The notes: generated from the sequence alone by a model not told the origin. 35,564 nucleotides of DNA from Mixta theicola (GCF_002895925.1 NZ_NWUO01000022.1:1-35564); one strand, 5' to 3'. Shown: positions 16,189 to 23,630, counted from the first letter of the stretch. Numbers and translations are program-made.

Positions 16189-16561
16189 TTAGCTATCTTC
16201 TTTTCCTTTATATTGCTTAACGATGCTTTCCAGTTCAGCGCTATGATAAAGATCGATACACTTAGCTAATGTCATTGGCTCGCGGGACTGGCTGGAATAT
16301 TTATTTGCAATAAATTCATTCGCCAGTTTTATTACTGCGCTATGAGCAGCTAAAGAATAATTGCCAAACTCCAGGTAACCACGCGCGGTAGCAGAAGCGT
16401 CTTTTTTAACTTGCTTACTATTATACCCTTTAGCAACACAGACACTTAAAGCATAGTTTTTTATATATTGTTCGCCAGTATATTCTTTCTTTGCATTGAG
16501 CGGAGATGAAAAAAAATAAAGCTATCACAACGACAGTAAAGCCAACTAGTTTAAAATCCAT
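16189..16561 (-). pseudogene. tai4: Tai4-family immunity gene with a homopolymer frameshift
   Basis: From the ATG at 16561 the frame reads MDFKLVGFTVVVIALFFF and goes out of phase in a run of eight A (16509-16516 on the plus strand). With seven A the product is complete: a signal peptide ending FFSSPLNA, then KKEYTGEQYIKNYALSVCVA, and near the end MTLAKCIDLYHSAELES, about 123 residues. This matches the Tai4 family of periplasmic immunity proteins that inhibit Tae4 amidases, including the two spaced cysteines. The gene overlaps the 3' end of the broken tae4 by 16 bp. Because an A8 tract can slip in replication or transcription, some functional protein may still be made, or the indel may be a sequencing error. 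Confidence 0.82.
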
Positions 16562-16892
16562 ATTGATGCTTCATTAGCTAAAGGGAAGTAGCAATGATCG
16601 GAACAAGTACTACCATTCCAGAAAGTTGCATGCCTGCTTGCATCATTCCATCCATTGACGGTAAAAACCAGCATTCCATTTAATCCATTAAAATCATGGA
16701 CCGTTGGGTTTACAACTGTTTTTTCAGGTTTACCATAAATTTCATACATGTCAGTAAAATACTGGGTAGGTTCCTTTTCCCCAGGTTAAATGTTTAAACC
16801 AACATTCCCTCCTGTTTTCTCGCCTACTTTTGAAACGTTAACATTGATTTCGCTATAACGATTCCAGGCTTGTAAAAAAGTGGCCTATTCAT
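16546..16892 (-). pseudogene. tae4: Broken Tae4 amidase effector gene
   Basis: The start (ATG 16892 after AAGGAG) reads MNRPLF. With one T added to a T6 run it continues LQAWNRYSEINVNVSKVGEK and TGGNVGLNI, then meets a TAA stop. The same frame resumes QYFTDMYEIYGKPEKTV and ends with GWNDASRHATFWNGSTCSDHC and ASIWILN. Compared with the intact tae4 at 18985-19491, roughly 35 residues around the catalytic cysteine are missing, while the catalytic His region and the CxxxC pair remain. Three lesions (indel, stop, deletion) make it a true pseudogene. It sits just downstream of hcp and its terminator, and its tail overlaps the tai4 remnant, the normal effector/immunity order. Confidence 0.85.
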
Positions 16893-16925
16893 AACACTCC
16901 TTCTAATCATCACTATCCATAAATA

Positions 16926-16949
16926 CACCCGCCCGTAAACGAGCGGGTG
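16926..16949 (-). terminator. Hairpin terminator after the first hcp
   Basis: Ten-base arms (CACCCGCTCG and CGGGCGGGTG on the minus strand, one wobble) enclose a TTTA loop, starting 7 bp after the hcp stop. The tail TATTTATGG is only moderately T-rich. The same element follows the other hcp at 17900-17923, so it was copied with the gene. Confidence 0.75.
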
Positions 16950-16956
16950 AAAGCGA

Positions 16957-17439
16957 TTACATTTCTTTATTTTCTTTGATATTCCAGCCAGCGCTGCTTT
17001 CTGCGCCTTTACCACCGGCAGAAGTCTGCTCCCAGTACTGCTGTTTAACTTTCGCAGCCTGGAATGTATAGTTAACGCCTACGGTGTCGCCGTTATCGAT
17101 ACCGTTGTACTGCACGGAGGTCACCAGCACATCTTCCAGCGTGATTTTGGTGTATTCGATCTGCTGGCCGCCCGCTTTGCATACGGACAGTTCAACTTTG
17201 GTCAGGTGCTTACCGCTGGCGCAATGCTTCAGGATAGCGGTAGTAGACTTGTCGATCAGCGCGTTAACGTGCAGATCGCTGAAGTTTACTTTACCTGCGC
17301 CGCCGCCGCCGCCAACGGACATGTTGCCCGGCTGGGTTGCCCCCCAGGAGAAAGATGTGATGTCGGTCCAGCCTTTGTGGTTGGAATCCAGGGACTCACC
17401 GGTTACACCGTCAACCTTCAGGAACATATCAATAGCCAT
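16957..17439 (-). CDS. hcp: T6SS tube protein Hcp (TssD), copy 1
   Basis: The 160-residue product begins MAIDMFLKVDGVTGES and shows the Hcp marks GWTDITSFSWGA, the glycine run VGGGGGAGKVNFSDLHV, KHLTKVELSVCKAGG and VKQQYWEQT. Hcp hexamers stack into the inner tube and carry small effectors such as Tae4 in their lumen. It is about 89 % identical by eye to copy 2 at 17931-18413. The Shine-Dalgarno (AAAGAG) is weaker than that of copy 2. A 6-bp hairpin lies 27 nt before the start, as in copy 2. The next genes downstream are the dead tae4/tai4, so this copy originally headed an hcp-effector-immunity unit. The 491-bp upstream region probably holds its promoter. Confidence 0.96.
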   Translation of the reverse strand: MAIDMFLKVDGVTGESLDSNHKGWTDITSFSWGATQPGNMSVGGGGGAGKVNFSDLHVNALIDKSTTAILKHCASGKHLTKVELSVCKAGGQQIEYTKITLEDVLVTSVQYNGIDNGDTVGVNYTFQAAKVKQQYWEQTSAGGKGAESSAGWNIKENKEM

Positions 17440-17466
17440 AATTATCTACTCTTTATTGGTCAAAGT

Positions 17467-17482
17467 TGCTTTCGATAAAGCA
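17467..17482 (-). promoter_or_regulatory. 5' leader hairpin of hcp copy 1
   Basis: On the minus strand TGCTTT and AAAGCA pair perfectly around a 4-nt loop (ATCG), 27 nt before the start codon. The leader of copy 2 has the same structure at the same distance with a compensated outer base pair. Confidence 0.5.
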
Positions 17483-17899
17483 GTGATATGGCAAACAGGA
17501 AAGCATGGGGCTGAATAAAACAGTCCATATTTTACCTCTGCCTCGTTTCTGCATATTCATAGGATAAACATGCAAAATTTCGTCTGGGAAACACTTTTAT
17601 TTATAAATAAGATAAAGCATTTATAAATTTTATCTATTTATTGATAAAATATAGCTATCCGCCGAATTAATAACAGTCATCAGAACTATGATACCTTTCT
17701 TTTTCTGTTTTTACTGATGATACTAACAAAACAAACTTTTCCGATAGCAAGGCCTTCATTTAGATTGTTATTTTTATTATGCGATAGTAGATGCTGCTTT
17801 TTCATTGGCTTAAGCTAAAAACCAACATATTGAGAAAAATAAAACAAAATAAAGTTTCCCTGTTCAAAACTCCTTTTTGAAAATAATCTTCCATAAATA
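17483..17899. other. AT-rich spacer between the two hcp genes, no gene seen
   Basis: No reading frame with coding character is present. The stretch has a perfect 14-bp palindrome TTATTTATAAATAA at 17597-17610 and several alternating GATAAA/TTTATC words nearby (17605-17650). Such DNA is a likely site for H-NS silencing, and the copy 1 hcp promoter should lie here, but I could not pick a convincing -35/-10 pair. Similarity between the hcp units ends a few bases upstream of each start codon. Confidence 0.5.
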
Positions 17900-17923
17900 C
17901 ACCCGCCCGTAAACGAGCGGGTG
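17900..17923 (-). terminator. Hairpin terminator after the second hcp
   Basis: Identical in sequence to the hairpin at 16926-16949: ten-base arms, TTTA loop, starting 7 bp after the stop codon. The identical block runs from about 17890 through the hcp 3' end, marking the limit of the duplicated unit. Confidence 0.75.
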
Positions 17924-17930
17924 AAAGCGA

Positions 17931-18413
17931 TTACATTTCTTTATTTTCTTTAATATTCCAGCCAGCGCTGCTTTCAGCACCCTTACCGCCTGAAGAGGTC
18001 TGCTCCCAGTACTGCTGCTTCACGCGTGAGGCCTGGAAAGCATAATCAATCCCCACCAGATCACCGTCATCAGAACCGGTATACTGTACGGAAGTAACCA
18101 GCACATCTTCCAGAATAATTTTGGTGTATTCAACCTGCTGGCCGCCCGCTTTACATACAGAAAGCTCAACTTTAGTCAGATGTTTACCGCTGGAACAGTG
18201 CTTCAGAATGGCAGTAGTAGACTTGTCAATCACCGCCTTAACGTGCAGATCGCTGAAGTTTACTTTGCCCGCGCCGCCGCCGCCGCCAACAGCCATGTTG
18301 CCCGGCTGGGATGCGCCCCAGGAGAAAGATGTGATGTCAGTCCAGCCTTTGTGGTTGGAATCCTGCGACTCACCGGTTACTCCGTCAACCTTCAGGAACA
18401 TATCAATAGCCAT
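17931..18413 (-). CDS. hcp: T6SS tube protein Hcp (TssD), copy 2
   Basis: The 160-residue product matches copy 1 in length and in all family motifs (MAIDMFLKVDGV, FSWGASQPGNMAVGGGGG, VKQQYWEQTSSGG). About 18 substitutions are spread over the chain, with a cluster at YTGSDDGDLVGIDYAF (YNGIDNGDTVGVNYTF in copy 1). The ribosome site is strong (AAGGAG, 8 nt spacing). It lies 146 bp downstream of the intact tai4, so a tae4-tai4-hcp transcript is possible, although the leader could hold its own promoter. It probably supplies much of the tube protein and carries the intact Tae4. Which copy is the main tube subunit cannot be told from sequence. Confidence 0.96.
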   Translation of the reverse strand: MAIDMFLKVDGVTGESQDSNHKGWTDITSFSWGASQPGNMAVGGGGGAGKVNFSDLHVKAVIDKSTTAILKHCSSGKHLTKVELSVCKAGGQQVEYTKIILEDVLVTSVQYTGSDDGDLVGIDYAFQASRVKQQYWEQTSSGGKGAESSAGWNIKENKEM

Positions 18414-18439
18414 AATTATTACTCCTTGTTGTGGATAAT

Positions 18440-18455
18440 CGCTTTTGTTAAAGCG
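18440..18455 (-). promoter_or_regulatory. 5' leader hairpin of hcp copy 2
   Basis: On the minus strand CGCTTT and AAAGCG pair perfectly around AACA, 26 nt before the start codon. Compared with the copy 1 leader, the outermost pair has changed from T-A to C-G on both sides, which keeps pairing. Confidence 0.5.
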
Positions 18456-18559
18456 CTGCTAATTAAGGAAAATGATACAGAGTAGCCTGCATGTTTCCTT
18501 ATCCTTTTCTATAAATGTCGTCGTAATTTTCAAAGGCTTTATAAATCTGGAAAAAATAG

Positions 18560-18988
18560 TTAGTTATCCTGATACCAGTTATGTTCAGGGTTTTCCGTAA
18601 TGACTTCCTTTACTACGTCATCAAGATCTTTGCTGTGATAGAGTCTGAAACAGTTGAGCGTGTAGCCTTTGCTTTTAACTAGAGATTCAACATGAAAGTG
18701 GTTTTGTCGGTCTTTATATTTATCAATCACCGCATTGATTTTTTCATCACCCTCGGCAATATCATAGGGTGCCCATGACCGCATGGCATTTGAAGACTGT
18801 CCAGCATCCAGAGCCATCATTTTATTGTTAGCGTTAATCATTGCAAAGCATCTGGCTAATGCCATATCTTTGATTAACTGCGTATAGGGTAATCGCTTCA
18901 TAAAGGCTGCACCATCTTCCATATCTTTTCCCCATGAAGGAAAAATTGCAAACACCAGGCAAAATATAAATAAAATATTTTTTTTCAT
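18560..18988 (-). CDS. tai4: Tai4 family immunity protein, intact
   Basis: From the ATG at 18988 the product has 142 residues with a Sec signal peptide (MKKNILFIFCLVFAIFPSWG). The mature helical domain has the two typical cysteines (ALARCFAMIN and YTLNCFRLYHSKDL). This is the Tai4 family, which neutralises the Tae4 amidase in the periplasm as a dimer. The ATG overlaps the tae4 stop by four bases (ATGA). A TTG 12 bases upstream would lengthen the signal peptide needlessly. It shares the YTLNC/LYHS region pattern with the frameshifted tai4 at 16189-16561 but is otherwise clearly different, so the two are distinct alleles and not a recent copy. Confidence 0.9.
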   Translation of the reverse strand: MKKNILFIFCLVFAIFPSWGKDMEDGAAFMKRLPYTQLIKDMALARCFAMINANNKMMALDAGQSSNAMRSWAPYDIAEGDEKINAVIDKYKDRQNHFHVESLVKSKGYTLNCFRLYHSKDLDDVVKEVITENPEHNWYQDN

Positions 18989-19491
18989 GGCAACATCCAA
19001 AAATTAGCGGCAATTGTGGAATAATTAGCACCCGGCTCATTAAAATAGCAATGATCTACGCATATTCTTCCGTCCCAAAAAGTGGCGTGACCGCCCGCAT
19101 CATCCCATCCAGATATTTCAAAAAGGATCAAACCATTTTTATTTTTTAGTTTATCTACAGGTATTCTGGGATAGTTTATAATGAGATCTGGCTTCCCCCA
19201 CTCTCTCTTTAGGTATTCAATTAGATCCTTTACCCGGTAAAAATACCATTTTTTATCAGCGCCAGAAACCGTCTTATTACCATATCGAGGGACAGGGTGC
19301 CCGGTATAATTTAAAACATAGCTCATTCTTACCGCACAACTATTTTCCCAGCCACCTATATTGGCCGGAATCTCAAAATTCTGCCTGACCTTCCCACCAA
19401 TAGTTTCCTTTACTTTCTTTAAAGGGTCAGCCGGATCGTAAATCCTTTTAGCTGCTGTCCATGCAGAAATAAAGCGGGGTCTTGAGTTCAT
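18985..19491 (-). CDS. tae4: Tae4 amidase effector (peptidoglycan DL-endopeptidase type)
   Basis: From the ATG at 19491 (AGGA 8 nt upstream; another ATG lies three codons earlier) the product has 168 residues. It carries the Tae4 signature: NSCAVRMSYVLN with catalytic Cys52, GWDDAGGHATFWDG with catalytic His135, then CVDHC with Asp146, and Cys144/Cys148, which could form a disulfide. Tae4 enzymes cut the D-Glu to meso-diaminopimelate bond of peptide stems after delivery to a rival's periplasm. There is no signal peptide, as expected for T6SS cargo carried in Hcp. Residues 15-35 (RIYDPADPLKKVKETIGGKV) contain a few extra residues relative to the usual N-terminus. It is coupled to tai4. Confidence 0.93.
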   Translation of the reverse strand: MNSRPRFISAWTAAKRIYDPADPLKKVKETIGGKVRQNFEIPANIGGWENSCAVRMSYVLNYTGHPVPRYGNKTVSGADKKWYFYRVKDLIEYLKREWGKPDLIINYPRIPVDKLKNKNGLILFEISGWDDAGGHATFWDGRICVDHCYFNEPGANYSTIAANFWMLP

Positions 19492-19869
19492 AGCTTTCAT
19501 CCTGTTTGAGTTAAATCCATTGTATCAATCAGCGATGGGATATTGCGCTTTAGCTAAAATATTACAAACAATAATTATGACGTGAGGACTTATTTTATTA
19601 TACCAGCCATTGATAAAATATTTTCCTTCATTTCTGGCTTACCTGTTGTTTTTATAATAGTTACGAGCTTTCGCCTGGCATAGTTACCAGTAATTATCGG
19701 TTTTTCCCCTGATAGCTAACAAGGCACATCAGTATTGCTTTTTATAAACACCCACATTAATTTGTGGCTTTCAGTATTTATACATCGTCTACAGAGCACC
19801 AGACACTGAACAACTTATTACTTTAAAATAAGTTTCTCTTTTGACCTAATAGCAATATAAGGATAATCA
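19492..19869. other. AT-rich divergent spacer, no gene seen
   Basis: This 378-bp stretch separates tae4 (minus) from a small plus-strand gene, so it should carry promoters in both directions. No coding frame stands out. An A/T-only dyad (ACTTATT, 7-nt loop, AATAAGT) starts at 19813. TTGCTT with TAATTT 17 bp on (about 19736) is a poor candidate plus-strand promoter. H-NS binding would be expected from the composition. Confidence 0.4.
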
Positions 19870-20087
19870 ATGAAAAAATCTATCGCGTTGATTTTTACAA
19901 CCATTTCTCTAATTATCGGCTTTTATACTTTAATTGATATATCCGCTCTGTTTAGTATGTGCTAGCTTATGAGTCTGTTACCAACAACGCATCTGGGATA
20001 ATATTTGGCAAACGTTTATTCTTCGTAATAATTTCTACAGCTTTTCTTTTCGCTAAATATTTTCAGAAAATCAAAAAACCAGCCTGA
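19870..20087 (+). pseudogene. Small two-helix membrane-protein gene with a one-base frameshift
   Basis: AAGGA precedes the ATG by 6 nt. The first frame reads MKKSIALIFTTISLIIGFYT and LIDISALFS, then stops at 19965. Adding one base near 19957 continues YVLAYESVTNNASGIIFGKR, then LFFVIISTAFLFAKYF, ending QKIKKPA at 20087: a 72-residue protein with two membrane segments and a basic tail. The second half keeps clear coding character, so this looks like one gene with a fresh indel. The family is not recognised. In this island a small membrane protein is a plausible orphan immunity gene. It is one of only two protein genes on the plus strand in the window, and it runs into the convergent gene next to it. 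Confidence 0.6.
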
Positions 20088-20283
20088 TCTTTTCTGCCAG
20101 ACAATATATAGCGATAGATGCACCCACTAATGAAATTAATATAACTCCATTTACCGCTGAACAAATCACATTACCACCCCAGTCAAACACGAAGATATAA
20201 CACCCTACAACGCAAAAAAACAACATAAATGAAATAATCATCAGACTATAGATGAAAATATATTTAATGGCGATTTTAATCAT
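20071..20283 (-). CDS. Small two-helix membrane protein, unknown
   Basis: The 70-residue product has two hydrophobic stretches (IFIYSLMIISFMLFFCVVGC and, after FDWGGN, VNGVILISLVGASIAIYCL) and a short basic tail. GGAG stands 6 nt before the ATG, supporting translation. Its 3' end overlaps that of the plus-strand pseudogene by 17 bp, tail to tail. No family is recognised. It may be an orphan immunity protein for a membrane-acting effector, by analogy with its surroundings; it is too short and low in complexity for a firm call. Confidence 0.5.
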   Translation of the reverse strand: MIKIAIKYIFIYSLMIISFMLFFCVVGCYIFVFDWGGNVICSAVNGVILISLVGASIAIYCLAEKIRLVF

Positions 20284-20487
20284 ATGTAACTCCAGCTAAA
20301 AAACCGTCAAATATCTCTTTATCTATAGCACTATGGACTGACTGATGATTTATCGCCTCAATCAAAGGCTTTACACAATCTCTTTTGGGGAACGCGTTGC
20401 CATTATTTACTCTGTTATTATTGATTTATCCTGATTAATAAAAATTGTAAGTTACAAAAGTCTTTTTCAATTAATAAATCATAAATT

Positions 20488-20509
20488 CGTCGGCTCCGCG
20501 GAGCCGACG
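20488..20509. terminator. Palindromic hairpin terminator after tssC
   Basis: A perfect 22-bp palindrome (half-site CGTCGGCTCCG) lies 7 bp beyond the tssC stop. On the minus strand AATTTATGATTTATT follows; on the plus strand CTTTTATTT follows. It can thus end the tssJ-tssC transcript and also stop plus-strand reading from the island into tssC. The rest of 20284-20516 shows no gene. Confidence 0.75.
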
Positions 20510-20516
20510 CTTTTAT

Positions 20517-22016
20517 TTACGCATCATTCGTTTTCAGCGACGGCAGTTTGGAAACCAGACGCAGCGATACGGTCAAGCCTTCCAACTGATAGTGCGGACG
20601 CAGGAAGAATTTGGCGGCGTAGTAGCCCGGATTATCTTCAATCTCTTCCACCAGCACCTCGGCTGAAGCCAGCGGCTTGCGCGATTTGGTTTCCTGCGAG
20701 GAGTTGGCCGGGTCGCCATCCACATAGTTCATGACCCAGTCGTTCAGCCAGCGTTCCATCTCTTCGCGTTCGCGGAAAGAGCCGATCTTGTCGCGCACGA
20801 TGCACTTCAGATAATGCGCGAAGCGGCAGCAGGCGAACAGGTAAGGCAGGCGGGCAGCAAGACGAGCGTTAGCCGTCGCGTCCGCGTCATGGTATTCCGC
20901 CGGTTTCTGCAAAGATTGCGCGCCGATAAAGGCCGCGAAGTCAGAGTTTTTACGATGCACCAGCGGCATAAAACCGTTTTTCGCCAGCTCGGCTTCGCGA
21001 CGATCGCTGATGGCGATTTCGGTCGGGCATTTCATATCCACGCCGCCGTCGTCGCTGGGGAAAGTATGACACGGTAGATTTTCCACCGCGCCGCCTGACT
21101 CTACGCCGCGAATGGAGGTACACCAGCCAAACTCTTTAAACGAGCGGTTGATATTGGCCGCCATCGCATAAGCGGCGTTAGTCCAGGTGTAGTTGGCGTG
21201 GCTGGCGCCATCGGTCTCTTCTTCGAAATCAAAGCTGTCGACCGGATTGGTACGGATGCCATACGGCAGACGCGCCAGGAAACGCGGCATGACCAGCCCC
21301 AGATAGCGTGCATCTTCCGATTCACGCAGGCTGCGCCAGGCGGCATATTCGCTGTTCTGGAAGATTTTGGTCAGATCGCGCGGATTGGCCAGCTCCTGCC
21401 AGGATTCCATCTGCATCACGCTCGGCGCGGTGCCGGCGATAAACGGACAGTGCGCCGCCGCGCTGATACGCGCCATCTCGCTCAGCAGTTCCACATCCTG
21501 CGGGCTGTGATCAAAGTAGTAATCGCCCACCAGGCAGCCAAACGGCTCGCCGCCGAACTGGCCGTACTCTTCTTCATAGATTTTCTTGAAGAGGGGGCTC
21601 TGATCCCAGCCCACGCCTTTATAACGCTTCAGCGTGCGGCCCAGTTCCTGTTTCGAGATGCTCATAAAGCGAATTTTCAGCATCTCATCGGTTTCAGTGT
21701 TATTGACCAGGTAGCTCAGGCCGCGCCATGCGCCTTCCAGCTTCTGAAACTCTTCGTGGTGAATAATCTGGTTAACCTGATGCGACAGCTTTTCATCAAT
21801 TTCCGCAATCAGCGCTTGGATGGTGCGGTAAGCGTCGTTAGAAACGGTTACGCTGTTTTCCAGCGCCTGCTGCGCCAGGGTTTTTACCGCGCTTTCTACC
21901 GCGGCGCGCGCCCGATCGCTTTTCGGGCGAAACTCTTTATTCAGCAGCGCGCTGAACTCATCCTGATCCCAGGATTGCTGTCCCTGCTGTAGCGGTTGTT
22001 GTGATGGATTGCTCAT
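20517..22016 (-). CDS. tssC: T6SS contractile sheath protein TssC
   Basis: The 499-residue product is the large sheath subunit (ImpC/VipB/EvpB family). Clear marks are FQKLEGAWRGLSYLV, IRFMSISKQELGRTLKRYKG, SPLFKKIYEEEYGQFGGEPF, GDYYFDHSPQDVELL and FIAGTAPSVM. TssC forms heterodimers with TssB that polymerise into the sheath and contract to fire the Hcp tube. Length is typical and the frame is intact. It starts 2 bp after the tssB stop and is the last gene of the first block, followed by the palindromic terminator. Confidence 0.97.
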   Translation of the reverse strand: MSNPSQQPLQQGQQSWDQDEFSALLNKEFRPKSDRARAAVESAVKTLAQQALENSVTVSNDAYRTIQALIAEIDEKLSHQVNQIIHHEEFQKLEGAWRGLSYLVNNTETDEMLKIRFMSISKQELGRTLKRYKGVGWDQSPLFKKIYEEEYGQFGGEPFGCLVGDYYFDHSPQDVELLSEMARISAAAHCPFIAGTAPSVMQMESWQELANPRDLTKIFQNSEYAAWRSLRESEDARYLGLVMPRFLARLPYGIRTNPVDSFDFEEETDGASHANYTWTNAAYAMAANINRSFKEFGWCTSIRGVESGGAVENLPCHTFPSDDGGVDMKCPTEIAISDRREAELAKNGFMPLVHRKNSDFAAFIGAQSLQKPAEYHDADATANARLAARLPYLFACCRFAHYLKCIVRDKIGSFREREEMERWLNDWVMNYVDGDPANSSQETKSRKPLASAEVLVEEIEDNPGYYAAKFFLRPHYQLEGLTVSLRLVSKLPSLKTNDA

Positions 22017-22018
22017 CG

Positions 22019-22546
22019 TTATTCCTCATCACCGTTAACGGTTTCTTCAGATTTCGGCAGCTGGCCCAGCGACTTCAGCAGCGTGGGATCCTGCAGAATC
22101 TTGGCGATCAGCTCTTCCGCACCGCTTTTGCCATCCATATAGGTCAGCAGGTTAGAAAGCTGAGTGCGCGCCTCCAGCAGCTTATTTAGCGGCTCAACCT
22201 TACGCGCCACCGCATCCGGCATGAAATCTTCCATGCTTTCAAACGTCAGCTCGACATTCAGCCGGCCTTCATCGGTCAGCGTGTTATCCACCTGAAAAGC
22301 GACACGCGGCTTCAGCGCTTTCATGCGCTCGTCAAAGTTATCAATATCGATTTCCAGGAATTTACGCTCATCGACGCCCGGCAGCGGTTCTACCGGTTTG
22401 CCTGTCAGGTCGGCCATTACGCCCATGACAAACGGCAGCTGGATTTTGCGCTCTGCGCCATAGATTTCTACGTCATATTCAATTTGTACGCGCGGCGCGC
22501 GATTACGGGCGATAAACTTCTGCCCACTGGATTTAGTCGATGCCAT
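22019..22546 (-). CDS. tssB: T6SS contractile sheath protein TssB
   Basis: From the ATG at 22546 (GGAG 6 nt upstream) the product has 175 residues starting MASTKSSGQKFIARNRAPRV, the usual TssB (ImpB/VipA) opening. It continues with VQIEYDVEIYGAERKIQLPF, FVMGVMADLTGKP and FESMEDFMPDAVA. An ATG four codons earlier is inside the ribosome-binding region and is unlikely. TssB pairs with TssC in the sheath and is contacted by TagJ in some systems. The frame is complete. The gap to tssA is 67 bp. Confidence 0.97.
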   Translation of the reverse strand: MASTKSSGQKFIARNRAPRVQIEYDVEIYGAERKIQLPFVMGVMADLTGKPVEPLPGVDERKFLEIDIDNFDERMKALKPRVAFQVDNTLTDEGRLNVELTFESMEDFMPDAVARKVEPLNKLLEARTQLSNLLTYMDGKSGAEELIAKILQDPTLLKSLGQLPKSEETVNGDEE

Positions 22547-22613
22547 GAGGTTCTCCATCGGAAATGCGCGGTAAAGTCAGCAGCGGGCACGCTGCCATAT
22601 AAAGGGACGCGGC

Positions 22614-23630
22614 TTAATCGCGGCGACCAAAAATGTTTTCGAGTTGTTGAACGCCGTCGGGCGCCAGATCGCGGATGATTGCCATAAAATCGAGTTCGAT
22701 GACCCGCTGAACGCGATCGATCATCAGCGGAGCCGGATGGCTGGGTTCGTAATGGGAAAAGTATTGCTTCACCTTTTCCAGCATCAGCTGCGCCTCGGCG
22801 CGTGAAGTAATTTCGCTGCTGCGCCAGTCGGCGTGCGCACGCGCCGGTGCGGCAGGGGCTGCGCTGGCGGCGGCAGGCTGCGCGGCGGCGTTCGGGTTGC
22901 CCGGCATCAGCGCGGTTAAATCGATGGCCTGACAGGATTGCGCAACCAGATTCACCATTTTTTGCAGCTGTACCATTTCCGGTACGCCGCTTTCTCCCAG
23001 CTGCTCTGCCAGCGTTTCCCGGATAGTTTGCAAACGCTCACTTATCTGTTGAATCGCTTCTATGCCGGGCTGATCGCCACGTGCCAGCTCATCATTCAGC
23101 CGCGGACGTCCGCCGGGATAATCGGCTACTTCGGTTTTGCTGCCGTCCAGCAGCGAACAGGCGTCACGCAAAGAGATCTGATCGGCGGCGGTACGCAAGA
23201 GCGGCGCCTGCCGCAGTGCGGAAGTCAGCGCAGATTTATCGCCCAGCGCCGCCAGCGCGTTAATGCGATAAAAAGGATCGCGCTCGCCATATTCTTCCAG
23301 CAGGGGATAAAGCGGCTCCCGATAAAGCAGCAGCGCCTGTTGAATCAGTTTCAGACCGCTGGCGTAGCCCGACAATCCCTTCATATGCGTCCATGCGTGA
23401 GTAAGTGCTAACATCACACGCAGATCTTTGGTTCGCGCCAGTAGTCCAGTCGCCAGCCGCTCCACTTTATTCCAGTCGGCTGGCTCTGCAGGAATGATGG
23501 TGTCGCCAAATTGCTGCTCCGCCTTCCCTTCGCTGGCCTGGTTCATCGCCATATAATCAGCGTCGTATTCCAGATTTTCGCCGCACGGTTTTTCACTGCT
23601 TACCGGAGCGAGTAACGCATCGATATTCAT
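22614..23630 (-). CDS. tssA: T6SS protein TssA (ImpA-N family)
   Basis: From the ATG at 23630 the product has 338 residues with the ImpA N-terminal domain: MNIDALLAPVSSEKPCGENL, EYDADYMAMNQ, DWNKVERLATGLLARTKDLR and YREPLYPLLEEYGERDPFYRI. An Ala/Pro linker (about 255-275) leads to a short C-terminal helical domain with YFSHYEPSHPAPLMIDR. TssA starts assembly at the membrane complex and organises baseplate and sheath growth. A GTG 12 bases earlier could extend it by four residues. The length fits the shorter TssA class. It lies 21 bp after tagF and before tssB. Confidence 0.94.
   Translation of the reverse strand: MNIDALLAPVSSEKPCGENLEYDADYMAMNQASEGKAEQQFGDTIIPAEPADWNKVERLATGLLARTKDLRVMLALTHAWTHMKGLSGYASGLKLIQQALLLYREPLYPLLEEYGERDPFYRINALAALGDKSALTSALRQAPLLRTAADQISLRDACSLLDGSKTEVADYPGGRPRLNDELARGDQPGIEAIQQISERLQTIRETLAEQLGESGVPEMVQLQKMVNLVAQSCQAIDLTALMPGNPNAAAQPAAASAAPAAPARAHADWRSSEITSRAEAQLMLEKVKQYFSHYEPSHPAPLMIDRVQRVIELDFMAIIRDLAPDGVQQLENIFGRRD

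Noticed and set aside
19813-19842. AT dyad followed by TTCTCTTTT that resembles a plus-strand terminator
   Set aside because: The stem is only A/T pairs with a 7-nt loop, too weak for a terminator, and it lies in AT-rich DNA where such matches are common.
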